A DNA stretch of 64,000 nucleotides, taken from Craspedostauros australis. Lineage: Eukaryota > Bacillariophyta > Bacillariophyceae > Mastogloiales > Achnanthaceae. Positions 50,751-59,941 of the stretch are shown here, piece by piece. The position numbers and the translations under genes were made by a program. Position 1 is the stretch's first letter; the number at the start of each line of letters is the position of its first letter. Below the pieces are notes generated by a model that was not told the origin of the DNA, did no database searches, and was given only the letters and a program-made list of their open reading frames with translations. The stretch is from NCBI GenBank assembly GCA_026770025.1, contig JAMXDE010000061.1, positions 248,001 through 312,000 of the forward strand. Reading direction: 5' to 3'.

Positions 50751-52326
50751 GGTGTGTTGTTCTGTTTCGCTGATCTTCGTTGTGCGTGAGTCTCCTTGTC
50801 TGCAACGCTACCAGTACAGCACAATGCAATGCAATGCAAGACAAGACAAGACAAGACAATGCGTCTCCCTATGTTCGTTGGCTACTCTCGTGTTGCTTTT
50901 TGACCTCTTTCGCGGATTATGGCAGATCTGGGCGAAATGGCATTCGTTCGGTCTTGCCTCTTGTTCCCTTCGCTGCGCCGCCACAAACAGGCCGAAGTCC
51001 TTTTTCGGGCGTTGGATTGATCCCGTTGATACAATGTCCAGAGTGCTGCTTCAGTGCCACGTGTTCTTCGTTCAGTCACAAGGGGCGTGCATGCATTCAC
51101 CGTGCTCGATTAGCGCCTTCGGGGCACGTTCCGCCGCGTTCCGTTTTGCAACCGAGCAACCATCATGTGCGTGTCTCCAAATGGCGCAACAACAAGACGC
51201 ATCCAGTACGCTGTTTTCGGCACGAACAGTGAAGAAGGGGTTCCACACCAAGCACCCGTACAGTACGACCGCTACGAATGCCGACGGTGCTGCGCGCACG
51301 ATCCACATGACGAGCTGGCTGCGCGCAACGCGCAATTCACGACCTGACGCAGAATCATGCCCAATCATAAGACCAAAACGTGAAGGCAATTGCAGTGGAC
51401 TGTTATTGGGACCTTTCCTCGCGCGGTCGGCTGAGATCAGTGCGCCTGCGAGTCTCTCCCTGTCACGCATACCGTCAACACTCGCACCCAAGTGACACCT
51501 TTTCTTTCCTGTGAAGAACTCCATTTCAATCTCTTTACCTGAACAAGCCCAAAGAGAAACAGAAGTAGCTCATTCGCGGCAACATTTGTACTTGCAACAG
51601 AAAAGGACAAGTCATATGCCTTGCATGGACAAAACGATCACAATTTTCTGCATGCAAGCGCAACGGTTCTTCGCCGACGTCTTTTGACGGGCTGATCATC
51701 ACCTGTACTACTATGTGTATTGCGTGGAAGAATCCACAACTGAGAAATGCATGTTCCTGCGGACCAAGTCTCGCGAGAAGACGAAGCCACAAACGATATT
51801 TGATGTCCTTGTCCGCATTTTGGCCATTGTTCATCTCCGAACGATAGTGCAACGGAGCAGCCCGGCCAACGATGTCGTGCTCACTTCGGGGCGGAGAAAT
51901 GAAGCGATACAACGAGGCGAAAGAAGCACTCCTCTGTGGTGCCACCAACTCTCTCTCTCCGGAGAGCCGTGTCATCACACGCGACTTGGAGCGGCGCATC
52001 GACGACCTGCCTCAGGGAGAACAACAACGACAACCGAACACAACGGGGTAGAGAAGATAAGACCACAGCAGAAGCAATGGCATCATCAATCATCTCAGCC
52101 GCCGCCACACCCGCTGCCAATCGTTCTCGCAACAAATAGTAATAATATCTTGCATTGGCGTAGCTCGTACTACGTAATACGCACAGCGAAGCAGCCCTCT
52201 ACATGAGCTACGTACTCGTACGTACTTGTGACGTGATGGAGAAGAGGAGACGAACTTCCTCTCCGCACCCGTTGCTCGTATAATATTACTCTACTCTATA
52301 ATCCCATGCACGCTCATACCGAAGCG
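50751..52326. other. Spacer upstream of the cyclase gene and downstream of the UPF0301 gene
   Basis: No gene recognised. It contains a pentamer run (AATGC then AAGAC words) at about 50821-50860, just before the cyclase gene on its 5' side. A possible stem has GTAGCTC at 52160-52166 and GAGCTAC at 52205-52211, with more GTAC words inside. Overlapping open frames of about 150 codons on both strands look random. Confidence 0.5.
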
Positions 52327-54708
52327 CTATGACATGCTGACGTACGGCACGTCTCCGAGGAGGAATATCTCAACCCACGCCCGCAACGCACTGTCCGCGA
52401 GATGTTCCACATCCACATCGGTACCGAAAACGCGCCTGCGTCTGTCTCCATCTTGGCTGCTGTTGATGATGACACCACCGCCGTTTCTGGATTCAGCGGA
52501 TGTCGCTGTTGGTCTTGGTGATGCCGAAGCTTCAGCAGCTGGCATACTCGTTGGAACCGGACTCCGATCATCAGCGCAACCATGCTGAATCGCAGAGGTC
52601 CACGCGTTGTCAGAAATTCGGATGTTATGCTCCATCGTCAATTCGTCCTTCAATGTCGTCTGAGTTCGAAGTTTGCTCCAGACTCTCATGGTTCTGGAGG
52701 ATGTTGATGGCGCCTGCGGTGGTTGCGGCAATGACCCATCACTTTCGTCCACCACCGCAGCAAAGTTGCCATTGATGATTTGGCCCATGATGCCGCCAGC
52801 GCCGCTGTTTGGGTCTTTCTCCCAAACGCAAAAGCCTTGTACGACCATGAAATCGCTTGGTTTGGCGATCCCACCTTCGATGGCCGTCATGACTTGATCG
52901 AATGAACACGACCACACTTGGCAGTCAGTATCAACCTCTCGCGAGTTATCTCGCTTGTTCACTTCGTTCTCGCTCTCGTCGTTGTTTCTATCGCCATCGC
53001 CACCGTCTACCACCGGGATTAGAGATTGACCCACATTCAGCTGCTTCAGCAGGGTGTTGCAATGGAACCACAACAACGCGGAGGGATCGTGTTCCTCTCC
53101 ATCGTCGTTGCTGGACCCGTCACCTTGAGCAGAAGAGTCTCGCGATTCCGGACCAGCACGGCCGTTCGGGCCACCGTAGCGAATTGGAAATTGGACGGCA
53201 TTCGGGCCGATTTGACATTCGTACAATTCGATGGTCGGCAGATTGAGCACGACGCCGACTGATGCATCGTCCGTCTCCTGCACCAACAGGATGATGGCTT
53301 TGTGCAGGAACTGGTCACGCAACATAAATCGTGTGGGATCGGTGCCGCATGAGTGCAGCAGCATTCCTGGTCGGATGGTTCCACGGCTTTGCGCAGCTTC
53401 CAGAGCACGATGGATGTCTTCATCGCACAACCTCGCCACTTCTTCGCCTTGCTGTGGTTGCTCTTCCATTCGCAATGTGCCAGCGTTTGGTCGGTTGGGA
53501 ATTTGATTCGCATCTGCATCGACAATAGCATCTGGATCGCCTTCCTGATACGCAACCAGCAGCATCTCCGCCACCCATTCCTTGAGCATGAGTTCGGGGA
53601 ACGCATTCGGATCGCCCATCTCATCTTGCTTGCCCAGCTTCTTCATGATTTGCTCCCACATTTCCAGCCCGGCAGACCGCGGATCGTACTGCGGCTGTCG
53701 CAACCGGCTCAGCTCATCCCAAAGCGTCGACGGATCCGTCGACACCATGTACCACGATTTGCGCTCCACTTCACGCTGCAGCTGACCGGGATCCCAACCG
53801 CAGAATCCGTAGAATGTGTAGAACGAATCTTGTGTGGCCAATCCCGCCTCAACCAGACCTCGCGCGCTGAGATGGCTTGTGAGATAGACGCCCGGCAGGA
53901 TTTCATCCGATACGCTGTGCGCCAACGGCGACGAGATGTTGTGCAGGCACACGAGCAACGGATCTTCGTCGTAGAGTCCCGCGAGATCACCGCCGAACGA
54001 CATTCTCCATGAGTTGGCGTTGCTGGTGACGGCGTTGCCATGCGGCTGTTCGTCGGCATCTGCCAAATCCGAACTATCATCGCCACGTTGCTCATCGTCG
54101 TCCGTACCAACCGAATTCAGCACTTCGTCATCCATGCCAATGTACTGAATATCGTCATCCGTCAAGTAAAAGTTGGACGGCCGATTGAGGATGATGCCCT
54201 GCGTGAATTCGTGCTCGTCATGATCCACGATGAGGACGACGCATTTGCAAAAGTAGGGCTGCCTTAAATCATGGCACCCCAACGTCGTCTCGACCTGGCT
54301 CACCACGATGGATCCCTTCTCGATCATGAGGCCGGAATCGTAGGTCCACGTCGTGTCGTCGTCATACGTGGCGGATTCGTGGCGCACGAGTTTGGCCCGG
54401 AATGCTCTCCAGTCGACGTCGTTGTGGGGTGATGAATCTTCCGATTGCTGGTTGTCGTCGTTGTCGTTGTCGTTCCAGAACGGAAAGTCGTCGAAACTGT
54501 CATTGTCGTTGCTGTTTGCGCGAACAATGATACCAGCACGTTGAGAGTCGGATGGGCGTACCAACGTCGTTGGATCTATTGCAACACCATGATGATGTCT
54601 TCGCCGCGACGCAGCGCGCAGCTGGAAGGCATGCACGCCGAATGAAGGATGCTGCTGCCACGATCCGAGCAGCGCAACGAAAACACAGCACGACCACGTT
54701 GCCACCAT
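52327..54708 (-). CDS. Two-domain UPF0301 (AlgH/YqgE, DUF179) protein with probable plastid presequence
   Basis: The frame opens at 54942, with in-frame Met at 54798 and 54708. I favour 54708 because a signal peptide begins there: a hydrophobic stretch after MVATWSCC and then GVHA|FQLRAASRRR. Ala followed by Phe and a basic Ser/Ala/Arg stretch resembles the diatom ASAFAP plastid signal. The mature part holds two copies of the UPF0301 fold. Copy one has CKCVVLIVDHDEHEFTQGIILNRP...FGGDLAG. Copy two has FLHKAIILLVQETDDASVGVVLNLP...RYGGPNG. Both follow the family pattern of a hydrophobic strand, G-hhLN-P and GGP. The length (793 residues) far exceeds the roughly 190 of bacterial members because of the doubling and acidic inserts rich in Asp. 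The biochemical role of the family is not known. Plants have plastid members. Confidence 0.85.
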   Translation of the reverse strand: MVATWSCCVFVALLGSWQQHPSFGVHAFQLRAASRRRHHHGVAIDPTTLVRPSDSQRAGIIVRANSNDNDSFDDFPFWNDNDNDDNQQSEDSSPHNDVDWRAFRAKLVRHESATYDDDTTWTYDSGLMIEKGSIVVSQVETTLGCHDLRQPYFCKCVVLIVDHDEHEFTQGIILNRPSNFYLTDDDIQYIGMDDEVLNSVGTDDDEQRGDDSSDLADADEQPHGNAVTSNANSWRMSFGGDLAGLYDEDPLLVCLHNISSPLAHSVSDEILPGVYLTSHLSARGLVEAGLATQDSFYTFYGFCGWDPGQLQREVERKSWYMVSTDPSTLWDELSRLRQPQYDPRSAGLEMWEQIMKKLGKQDEMGDPNAFPELMLKEWVAEMLLVAYQEGDPDAIVDADANQIPNRPNAGTLRMEEQPQQGEEVARLCDEDIHRALEAAQSRGTIRPGMLLHSCGTDPTRFMLRDQFLHKAIILLVQETDDASVGVVLNLPTIELYECQIGPNAVQFPIRYGGPNGRAGPESRDSSAQGDGSSNDDGEEHDPSALLWFHCNTLLKQLNVGQSLIPVVDGGDGDRNNDESENEVNKRDNSREVDTDCQVWSCSFDQVMTAIEGGIAKPSDFMVVQGFCVWEKDPNSGAGGIMGQIINGNFAAVVDESDGSLPQPPQAPSTSSRTMRVWSKLRTQTTLKDELTMEHNIRISDNAWTSAIQHGCADDRSPVPTSMPAAEASASPRPTATSAESRNGGGVIINSSQDGDRRRRVFGTDVDVEHLADSALRAWVEIFLLGDVPYVSMS

Positions 54709-55559
54709 GATGCATAAGAAGCGATGTGCGGGGATGCCCGTTCGAAGTGGTTCCCACGATTCTGGTAGTATGGTTTGGATGATCGTTGCTGCATCCATTG
54801 AAGGAATGCGGATGTGAGTGTATCCGTTGGTGGTGTCGTGCGAGCCATCGTCCTGTCGTTGGTATTGCACGGAACAACGCAGCGTACTGTGGTGATGGCT
54901 CTTTACGCGTTCTTGTTGTGGCGCCAAAGCATTGATGGACATGAGTCCGGTCCAACTCGTGAATCAAACCGAATTAATCATATCAGTCGTATTTTAACGG
55001 TCGACAGTTATTGTCTGTGCGAGAAGCATGCGCAAATGGTCGCGCGTCCCGAAACCAGCGTACCGAAAAGAACAAGAATGAACAAAATCCGCACCTGCCA
55101 ACCGGCAAGCAACCAAGGAGTGAGAGACGGAGGGATGTCACCACTCGAAACGCAATCCCGTTCACGGGAACAAACAGGACCAACAACCACCACAACAGAA
55201 GAGAGGGAGAGAGAGGGAGAGAGAGGGAGAAGACACAAAAGCTCCATCTCTCCGCACATCTCCTTCCTTGATTCCGGAAACCGCAACGGATGCGACCGCG
55301 GAAACGACATCATTGCGTTCCAAGGCAATCCCATACTACTACACGTGTTATACTTTCCCCTTCTTCATACTCCTGCGCATCGAAGAGAACCAAGAAGCGG
55401 AGGCAGAAGCAGTCCAGAACCATCAAGTGATCAATTGCATTGCGCTCCAAGATCGTGGACATCATTGGCATCCAGTCTCGACTTGTGGATCGTCCGAGCA
55501 TTGTTCCTCTGCAAGACCTGCTCCTCACAACCACAGCTATTCAGTAGCACTCCTGAACC
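54709..55559. promoter_or_regulatory. Divergent promoter region, UPF0301 (-) and LtrA (+)
   Basis: Divergent starts are 850 bases apart (617 if the UPF0301 protein starts at 54942). It contains three exact 10-bp copies of GAGAGGGAGA at 55201-55230. No clear TATA box was placed. Confidence 0.4.
55201..55230 (+). repeat. Three tandem 10-bp purine units
   Basis: GAGAGGGAGA three times, GA-rich on the LtrA coding strand about 330-360 bases before its ATG. Confidence 0.75.
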
Positions 55560-57507
55560 ATGACGAACGATCACGAGCATGGACAAGTCCATGAGCAAGT
55601 CCATGAACATGAGCATGGCCATGACTCGCAGGAACACGACTCGAATGCAGGAGACTACGGCAGTCTGCGATTCCCTCTCTTCACAAAGCCAATCCAGAGG
55701 CAGAAATGGGGAGAGAAGCAGAGCCATCCGCACACCAACTGGGGCGACACCTTCTTCGATGTCTTCTACGTCGCCGCCGCCTACAACCTGGGCAACCTCA
55801 TCCGTCTGGAGCCTTCCCCCAGAGGCCTCTTCTACTTCGCCGGCTGCTTCTGGCCCATCCTCATGATCTGGAACTTCAAGACCTACTTTGACAGTCGCTA
55901 CTACACGAAGGATGATCTCTGGCACCGTGTTTACGATCTCGCCGTGCTCCTCACCTTGGGCGCCGCCGTGCTGCACATCCGACCGGTCGACATCCTTGCC
56001 AACAGCGAGGACAACATCGACATGTTCTCCTTCGCCCTGTCGGCCACGTTGGGACTCCTGCTGTCCATCGGTCGGCTTGTCGAGGTCGTGATTGGTGTGG
56101 AGGGGCAGCCGGTTGCCAAGGTGGCGGCCAAGCGCGATGTGTGGGCCATGCTGCTGCCCTTCTTCTCCTTGTTGGCGGCCACCGTCGTTGCGGGCGTCAA
56201 GTACTACGGTACGGACAATGATGAATATGATGATGGCAGCGACAAGGATTATGACAAAGACACTGGCAGCAGCAGCAGCTACGGTGACTACAATGTAACC
56301 AGCGACGGGTATGGCAGATATCTGGCAGCGGCCGATGCTTCCAAATCGTCGGCGTCATCTTATGATGCCAATGAGACCGATGCTCCCATCTCGTTATGCG
56401 TCGCTGGGGGGATACTGTGGAACATTCTCCTCGTCGTTCTGGTCATGTTCCTCCTTCCTGGCGGTGGCCGGCACAAGGAGTGAGTCGTTTCCTGGTGTCC
56501 TTTTGTTTGCAATCGGTGTGGGCCTAAGTCACTACTCGCACCATGCTCTGCGCATACAGTCTCTGTCGTATTCATTGCCCATTTCCACCCACGTAACTCA
56601 CGGAATTCCATTGCTTCCGTCACCCGCATCCCTCCGCCTCTTTCACGCATCCACGTTCAGAGTCACCGTCCCCATGAATGTGTCCTTCACCATCCATCGG
56701 TACGGAGAATTCGTCATGCTCATGCTGGGAGAGACTGTCCTGTCGTTGCTCATCGTCACGCCATCCGGTACCCTCGACTATTTCAAGGCCTTCTTCGCGG
56801 GCATCGTCTCCATCACGCTCCTCGAGTACCTGCACTTCCGTTCCCAACCCAATCGGCCGGACGCTCACGCCATGCGACGTAGCAAGGAGGCCGGTATCGC
56901 CTACAGCTTCCTCATGCAGATCTACTGCGGCGCCCTCGTCGTCTTGGGCACCACCTACAAGATGATACTCTACGAATTCATCTACGAAGATGACAGCGAT
57001 AGTGACAAAGGCCGGCGAACGCTCTTCTCCGCCTTGTCCAGAATGCTGGCAGGCGCGACTGATTCCTCTTCCGACCTCTCCACGGACGAGCGTCGCCAAC
57101 GCATCGCCAACCTCTTCTGCGGCAGCATGGCCCTCGTCTGGCTGTGCTCCGACATCATGATCCTCGTGCACCGCGGCCTCCGCGATAACCTCGGTCGCTG
57201 TCGCATGCAGCGTGACGACAACAAGCGCACGATCGCGATCATGCTCGTCGTGCTGCGCGTCGCCCTCATCGGCTTCATCGTCTCGCTGAGCCAGTACGTC
57301 ACGGAACCCAAGTTCCTGGCAGCGACCGGTCTCATCGGGATCCTGTGTCAGGTCATCCTGCGCTTCATCGGCACGGCCACGTTTGGTGATCAGGATGAAG
57401 ATGTCGTCATCCCGGAAGGCGTCGATCCGGATTCGTACCGGGCGGCCCGCGCGTGGCCCAACACGACGCAAGGCAGGGTGCAGCGGCGCAAGAGTGTTCA
57501 GGATTAG
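55560..57507 (+). CDS. LtrA-family (low temperature requirement A) multi-pass membrane protein, two exons
   Basis: Exon 1 is 55560-56479, the intron 56480-56660 and exon 2 56661-57507; phases fit and give 588 residues. The N-terminal 30 residues are rich in His and Glu (EHEHGHD), a possible metal-binding tail. The family signature follows: NWGDTFFDVFYVAAAYNLG, then several hydrophobic segments (WPILMIW, DLAVLLTLGAAVL, LSATLGLLLSIGRLVEVVIG, AMLLPFFSLLAATVVAG). After an acidic Ser/Tyr-rich loop comes the second signature HRYGEFVMLMLGETVLSLLIV, followed by more membrane segments. About eight to nine helices are expected. The family was named from a Listeria cold-growth gene; its transport or sensing role is not settled, and no substrate can be given. 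The ATG at 55560 (GAACCATGACG) has A at -3 counting from the ATG, a good context. Confidence 0.9.
56480..56660 (+). other. Intron of the LtrA-family gene
   Basis: 181 bases, donor AAGGA|GTGAGT and acceptor GTTCAG|AGTC, phase 2. The joined protein reads GGGRHKEVTVPMN. Confidence 0.88.
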
Positions 57508-57643
57508 AGGGCTCGCAGTGGCATGTGCTCGCAGTAGCATGTGCTTGAAGGTGGATCGCTCACTGAATGGGAACAGGATCGCTCCTAGATTAGGAACAGA
57601 TATTCTTCTCTTCGTTGCGTAAGTTGATCTCATGTGCGGAGCC

Positions 57644-57660
57644 TGTGCGGAGAATGTACA
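57644..57660 (+). repeat. Dispersed copy of the 49-bp repeat core
   Basis: TGTGCGGAGAATGTACA differs from the 3842 core at two positions. A partial second copy precedes it and GTGTGTACAGAG follows. Confidence 0.5.
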
Positions 57661-57763
57661 GAGTGTGTACAGAGAAGTGTGCGAACACCGAGTGGAACAG
57701 ACTAGAGTGAAGCATGGTATTCCAATGGTACTTTTGCAACTTCGACTATGACCAGTATTACGT

Positions 57764-57788
57764 TGAGTAGAGTAGAGTGGAGCAGAGG
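57764..57788 (+). repeat. AGAGT/AGAGC pentamer tract
   Basis: GAGTAGAGTAGAGTGGAGC just beyond the 3' end of the RING gene. Confidence 0.55.
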
Positions 57789-57807
57789 ACTCGGATAGTT
57801 GAGAGAC

Positions 57808-58581
57808 TCAGCGTCCATTGCAATCGTTGGAACAGTGCTCCTTGTAGGATATCATCGTGCCGGTCCAGTCGCATCCATCTCGTGGACACCTGACTGCAAC
57901 GTTACCCCAAACGCGTCGCGCCATGCCGCTCAAATCCTCCACGCTCGCGATCTCCTTACGATCCAGAGGACACAGTGGACAACCGTCGCTGTACGTGCGC
58001 AGCTGATGAAAACACGCGCGGCACATGATATGATCGCAGGATGTGACAATGGGATCGTCATGCGGGACGCTGCAGCAGATGGGGCAGATCATGGTGAGCA
58101 TGATGTCGCTCTTCATCTCGTTCTCATCGAGTTCGGGTGGAGGGAGTTCGCGAGTGGTTTCTTCTTCAGGCGCGGACGCTTGCGTTGCGGCCGTCAGCAG
58201 GGCGTCGATGATCGCCTCGAAGCGGGTTGCATCGCTTTGGACGACGCTGCTGCTGGTCTCTTCGTCCGGTGATTCGACGATATCTGTGAGCACGGCATCA
58301 ATGATAGCGTCAAGGATTGGCTCGTCTCCATCTTCCTGTTGGGCCTCAAGAAGGCACTCCAACAATATGGTTCCTGCCAAGGCCTCCAAGGCCCCCTGCA
58401 ATCCGGCTCGGGCGTGACGAATCTGCTCCTGCGATCTCCGATTGGACATGCGATGCAAGTCTTCCGCCACAACGAGACTGGCGATCTCTTGCGCCACGAC
58501 GAGACTGGCGGGCTCTTCCGCGAGGGCGTCGAGAGATCTGGCAAGCTCCTCCGCGAGGGCATCGAGAGGATCTTGCGCCAT
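57808..58581 (-). CDS. RING finger plus TRAF-type zinc-finger protein (possible E3 ubiquitin ligase)
   Basis: One exon, 257 residues. The first 50 residues hold two internal repeats, LDALAEE-type and SLVVA-type, likely helical. A long acidic helical region follows (about 55-155). The RING-HC domain starts near 163: CPICC, then CDHIMCRACF, then CPLC, giving the C3HC4 spacing of a two-zinc RING. A TRAF-type finger closes the protein (VRCPRDGCDWTG...HCSNDC). RING plus TRAF fingers is the layout of ubiquitin ligases that bind a partner through the second finger. Ligase activity is inferred from the RING only. The direct repeats at the N terminus are also visible in the DNA at 58455-58570. The gene is convergent with the LtrA gene. 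Confidence 0.88.
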   Translation of the reverse strand: MAQDPLDALAEELARSLDALAEEPASLVVAQEIASLVVAEDLHRMSNRRSQEQIRHARAGLQGALEALAGTILLECLLEAQQEDGDEPILDAIIDAVLTDIVESPDEETSSSVVQSDATRFEAIIDALLTAATQASAPEEETTRELPPPELDENEMKSDIMLTMICPICCSVPHDDPIVTSCDHIMCRACFHQLRTYSDGCPLCPLDRKEIASVEDLSGMARRVWGNVAVRCPRDGCDWTGTMISYKEHCSNDCNGR

Positions 58582-59601
58582 GATGCTGATGCTGACGTGC
58601 TATCTGTTCAAATTGTGCGCAACAGACGCAATCACTTGGCAATTCAGATGATCGCACGGCACAACCGCACGAATGGAACAGTCCGAAACACGCAGCCTCT
58701 ATTCTGGCACACGCATTCTCATCTGCCATCGCAGAAGCGGTGAGCCTTTACGCCTATCAACAGCATCGCACCCTTCCACATCCCACAGAGTGCTCTCTTT
58801 GCAGAGAGTAATGAAGTGGGCGCGACCAACATTCTATGAGAACTTCGTTGACTGCGATCAACGCATGCTCGCACCATCTCGCGTTTGGTTGCATGCGCTT
58901 GGACCGCGACGAAGGAAAGTGTTGAACGACTGCCGGGAGCGAAGAACGGCGGGAAGTTTTCATTTCATGAGAAACGTCATATCAAGTACTATATATATGG
59001 TATATATAACGTATAGTACCACGATGAGTATCGATTGTTTATTCGCTCATCTCACGTCATGTCACCCCAAACCCTTGTTGCCACGCAGCGTCACGTCCAC
59101 GATAGACGAACCGTTGATGTTCGTAAATGTGAATGTCGCTATGACATGCCATGGATTAGCGTAATTATGATCGCGGTCTTGGGATAGTCGCTGCAATGTC
59201 GATGAAGGTGATCGTTTTGCGAACTGTTGCACATCAAGATGGCGGAAGAAAAAAGAGACGGTCACAACGAACCGACGAGCGACAAGCACAGACCCGTCGA
59301 GGAGGTCCATGGAGGCAAGGTGACTGGTCACCCTTGGCGCGCAAGAGAAAGAAGATGGCAAGAAGACGGCAATCAGTGATAAAGCCTCACCATTGTGATC
59401 GGAGAGTGGGCGAACAGCTGCAGTGTTCAGGGAGAGGAGAAAAGCTTGCCACAATCCAGCCACGGCATCGCCATCTCTCTCATACCGCTCACCAGTGTGC
59501 AAGCAAGAACGGCTTCAACCCATACGGAGTGCGACTGTTACTCCTCTGCTCTGAGCGTTCCTTGGACTTAATAGTCGTACGGCCCACAGCACCATTGATC
59601 A

Positions 59602-59631
59602 TAGAGCAGAGCAGAGCAGAGCAGAGCAGAG
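59602..59631 (+). repeat. AGAGC pentamer tract, six units
   Basis: Five exact AGAGC units then AGAGT. The most regular member of the dispersed pentamer tracts. Confidence 0.8.
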
Positions 59632-59845
59632 TAGTACTGGAACAGACGGCCCAAGCGAAGCTGCAGAGACGAAAGCTCCCTCCAGAGAGGCTACTTACGA
59701 ACACGACCTGCGAACACCAACACAAACACCAATACTAATACCAATAGTAGTAGGCTCGCGCGGATGCTGCGTGATCGATTGCCTTCCGAACTGCATCATC
59801 CACATCGCAGCACTCTCCGCCTTTGATTCATTCTATTTCCATTCC

Positions 59846-59867
59846 AGAGAGAGAGAGAGAGAGAGAG
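59846..59867 (+). repeat. AG microsatellite upstream of the ATPase start
   Basis: Eleven AG units ending about 75 bases before the ATG at 59942, in the same sense as the coding strand. Confidence 0.8.
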
Positions 59868-59941
59868 CAGGCTTGTGAACAACATCACAATACCATCAAC
59901 ACAATCAATAGGAGCAAGATCGATACCATTGTTGAGAGAAG

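Larger units (their letters stand above)
57508..57807. other. Spacer between convergent LtrA and RING genes
   Basis: Holds the core TGTGCGGAGAATGTACA at 57644-57660, also found in the repeat at 3744-3858, and an AGAGT pentamer tract at 57764-57788. Both 3' UTRs must lie here. Confidence 0.55.
58582..59941. other. Divergent spacer between RING and ATPase genes
   Basis: No gene recognised in 1.36 kb. It holds an AT-rich possible stem (GTACTATA at 58986-58993 with TATAGTAC at 59012-59019), an exact AGAGC tract at 59602-59631 and an AG microsatellite at 59846-59867. Open frames of 146-180 codons overlap on both strands and match nothing I know. Confidence 0.5.

Noticed and set aside
50563-51495. 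310-codon plus-strand frame across the cyclase gene start
   Set aside because: Antisense to cyclase exon 1 and then spacer, with no ATG at its start and no recognisable content.
54709-54942. Upstream extension of the UPF0301 protein to the Met at 54942
   Set aside because: The extra residues would bury the signal peptide, which begins at the Met at 54708. Kept only as an alternative start.
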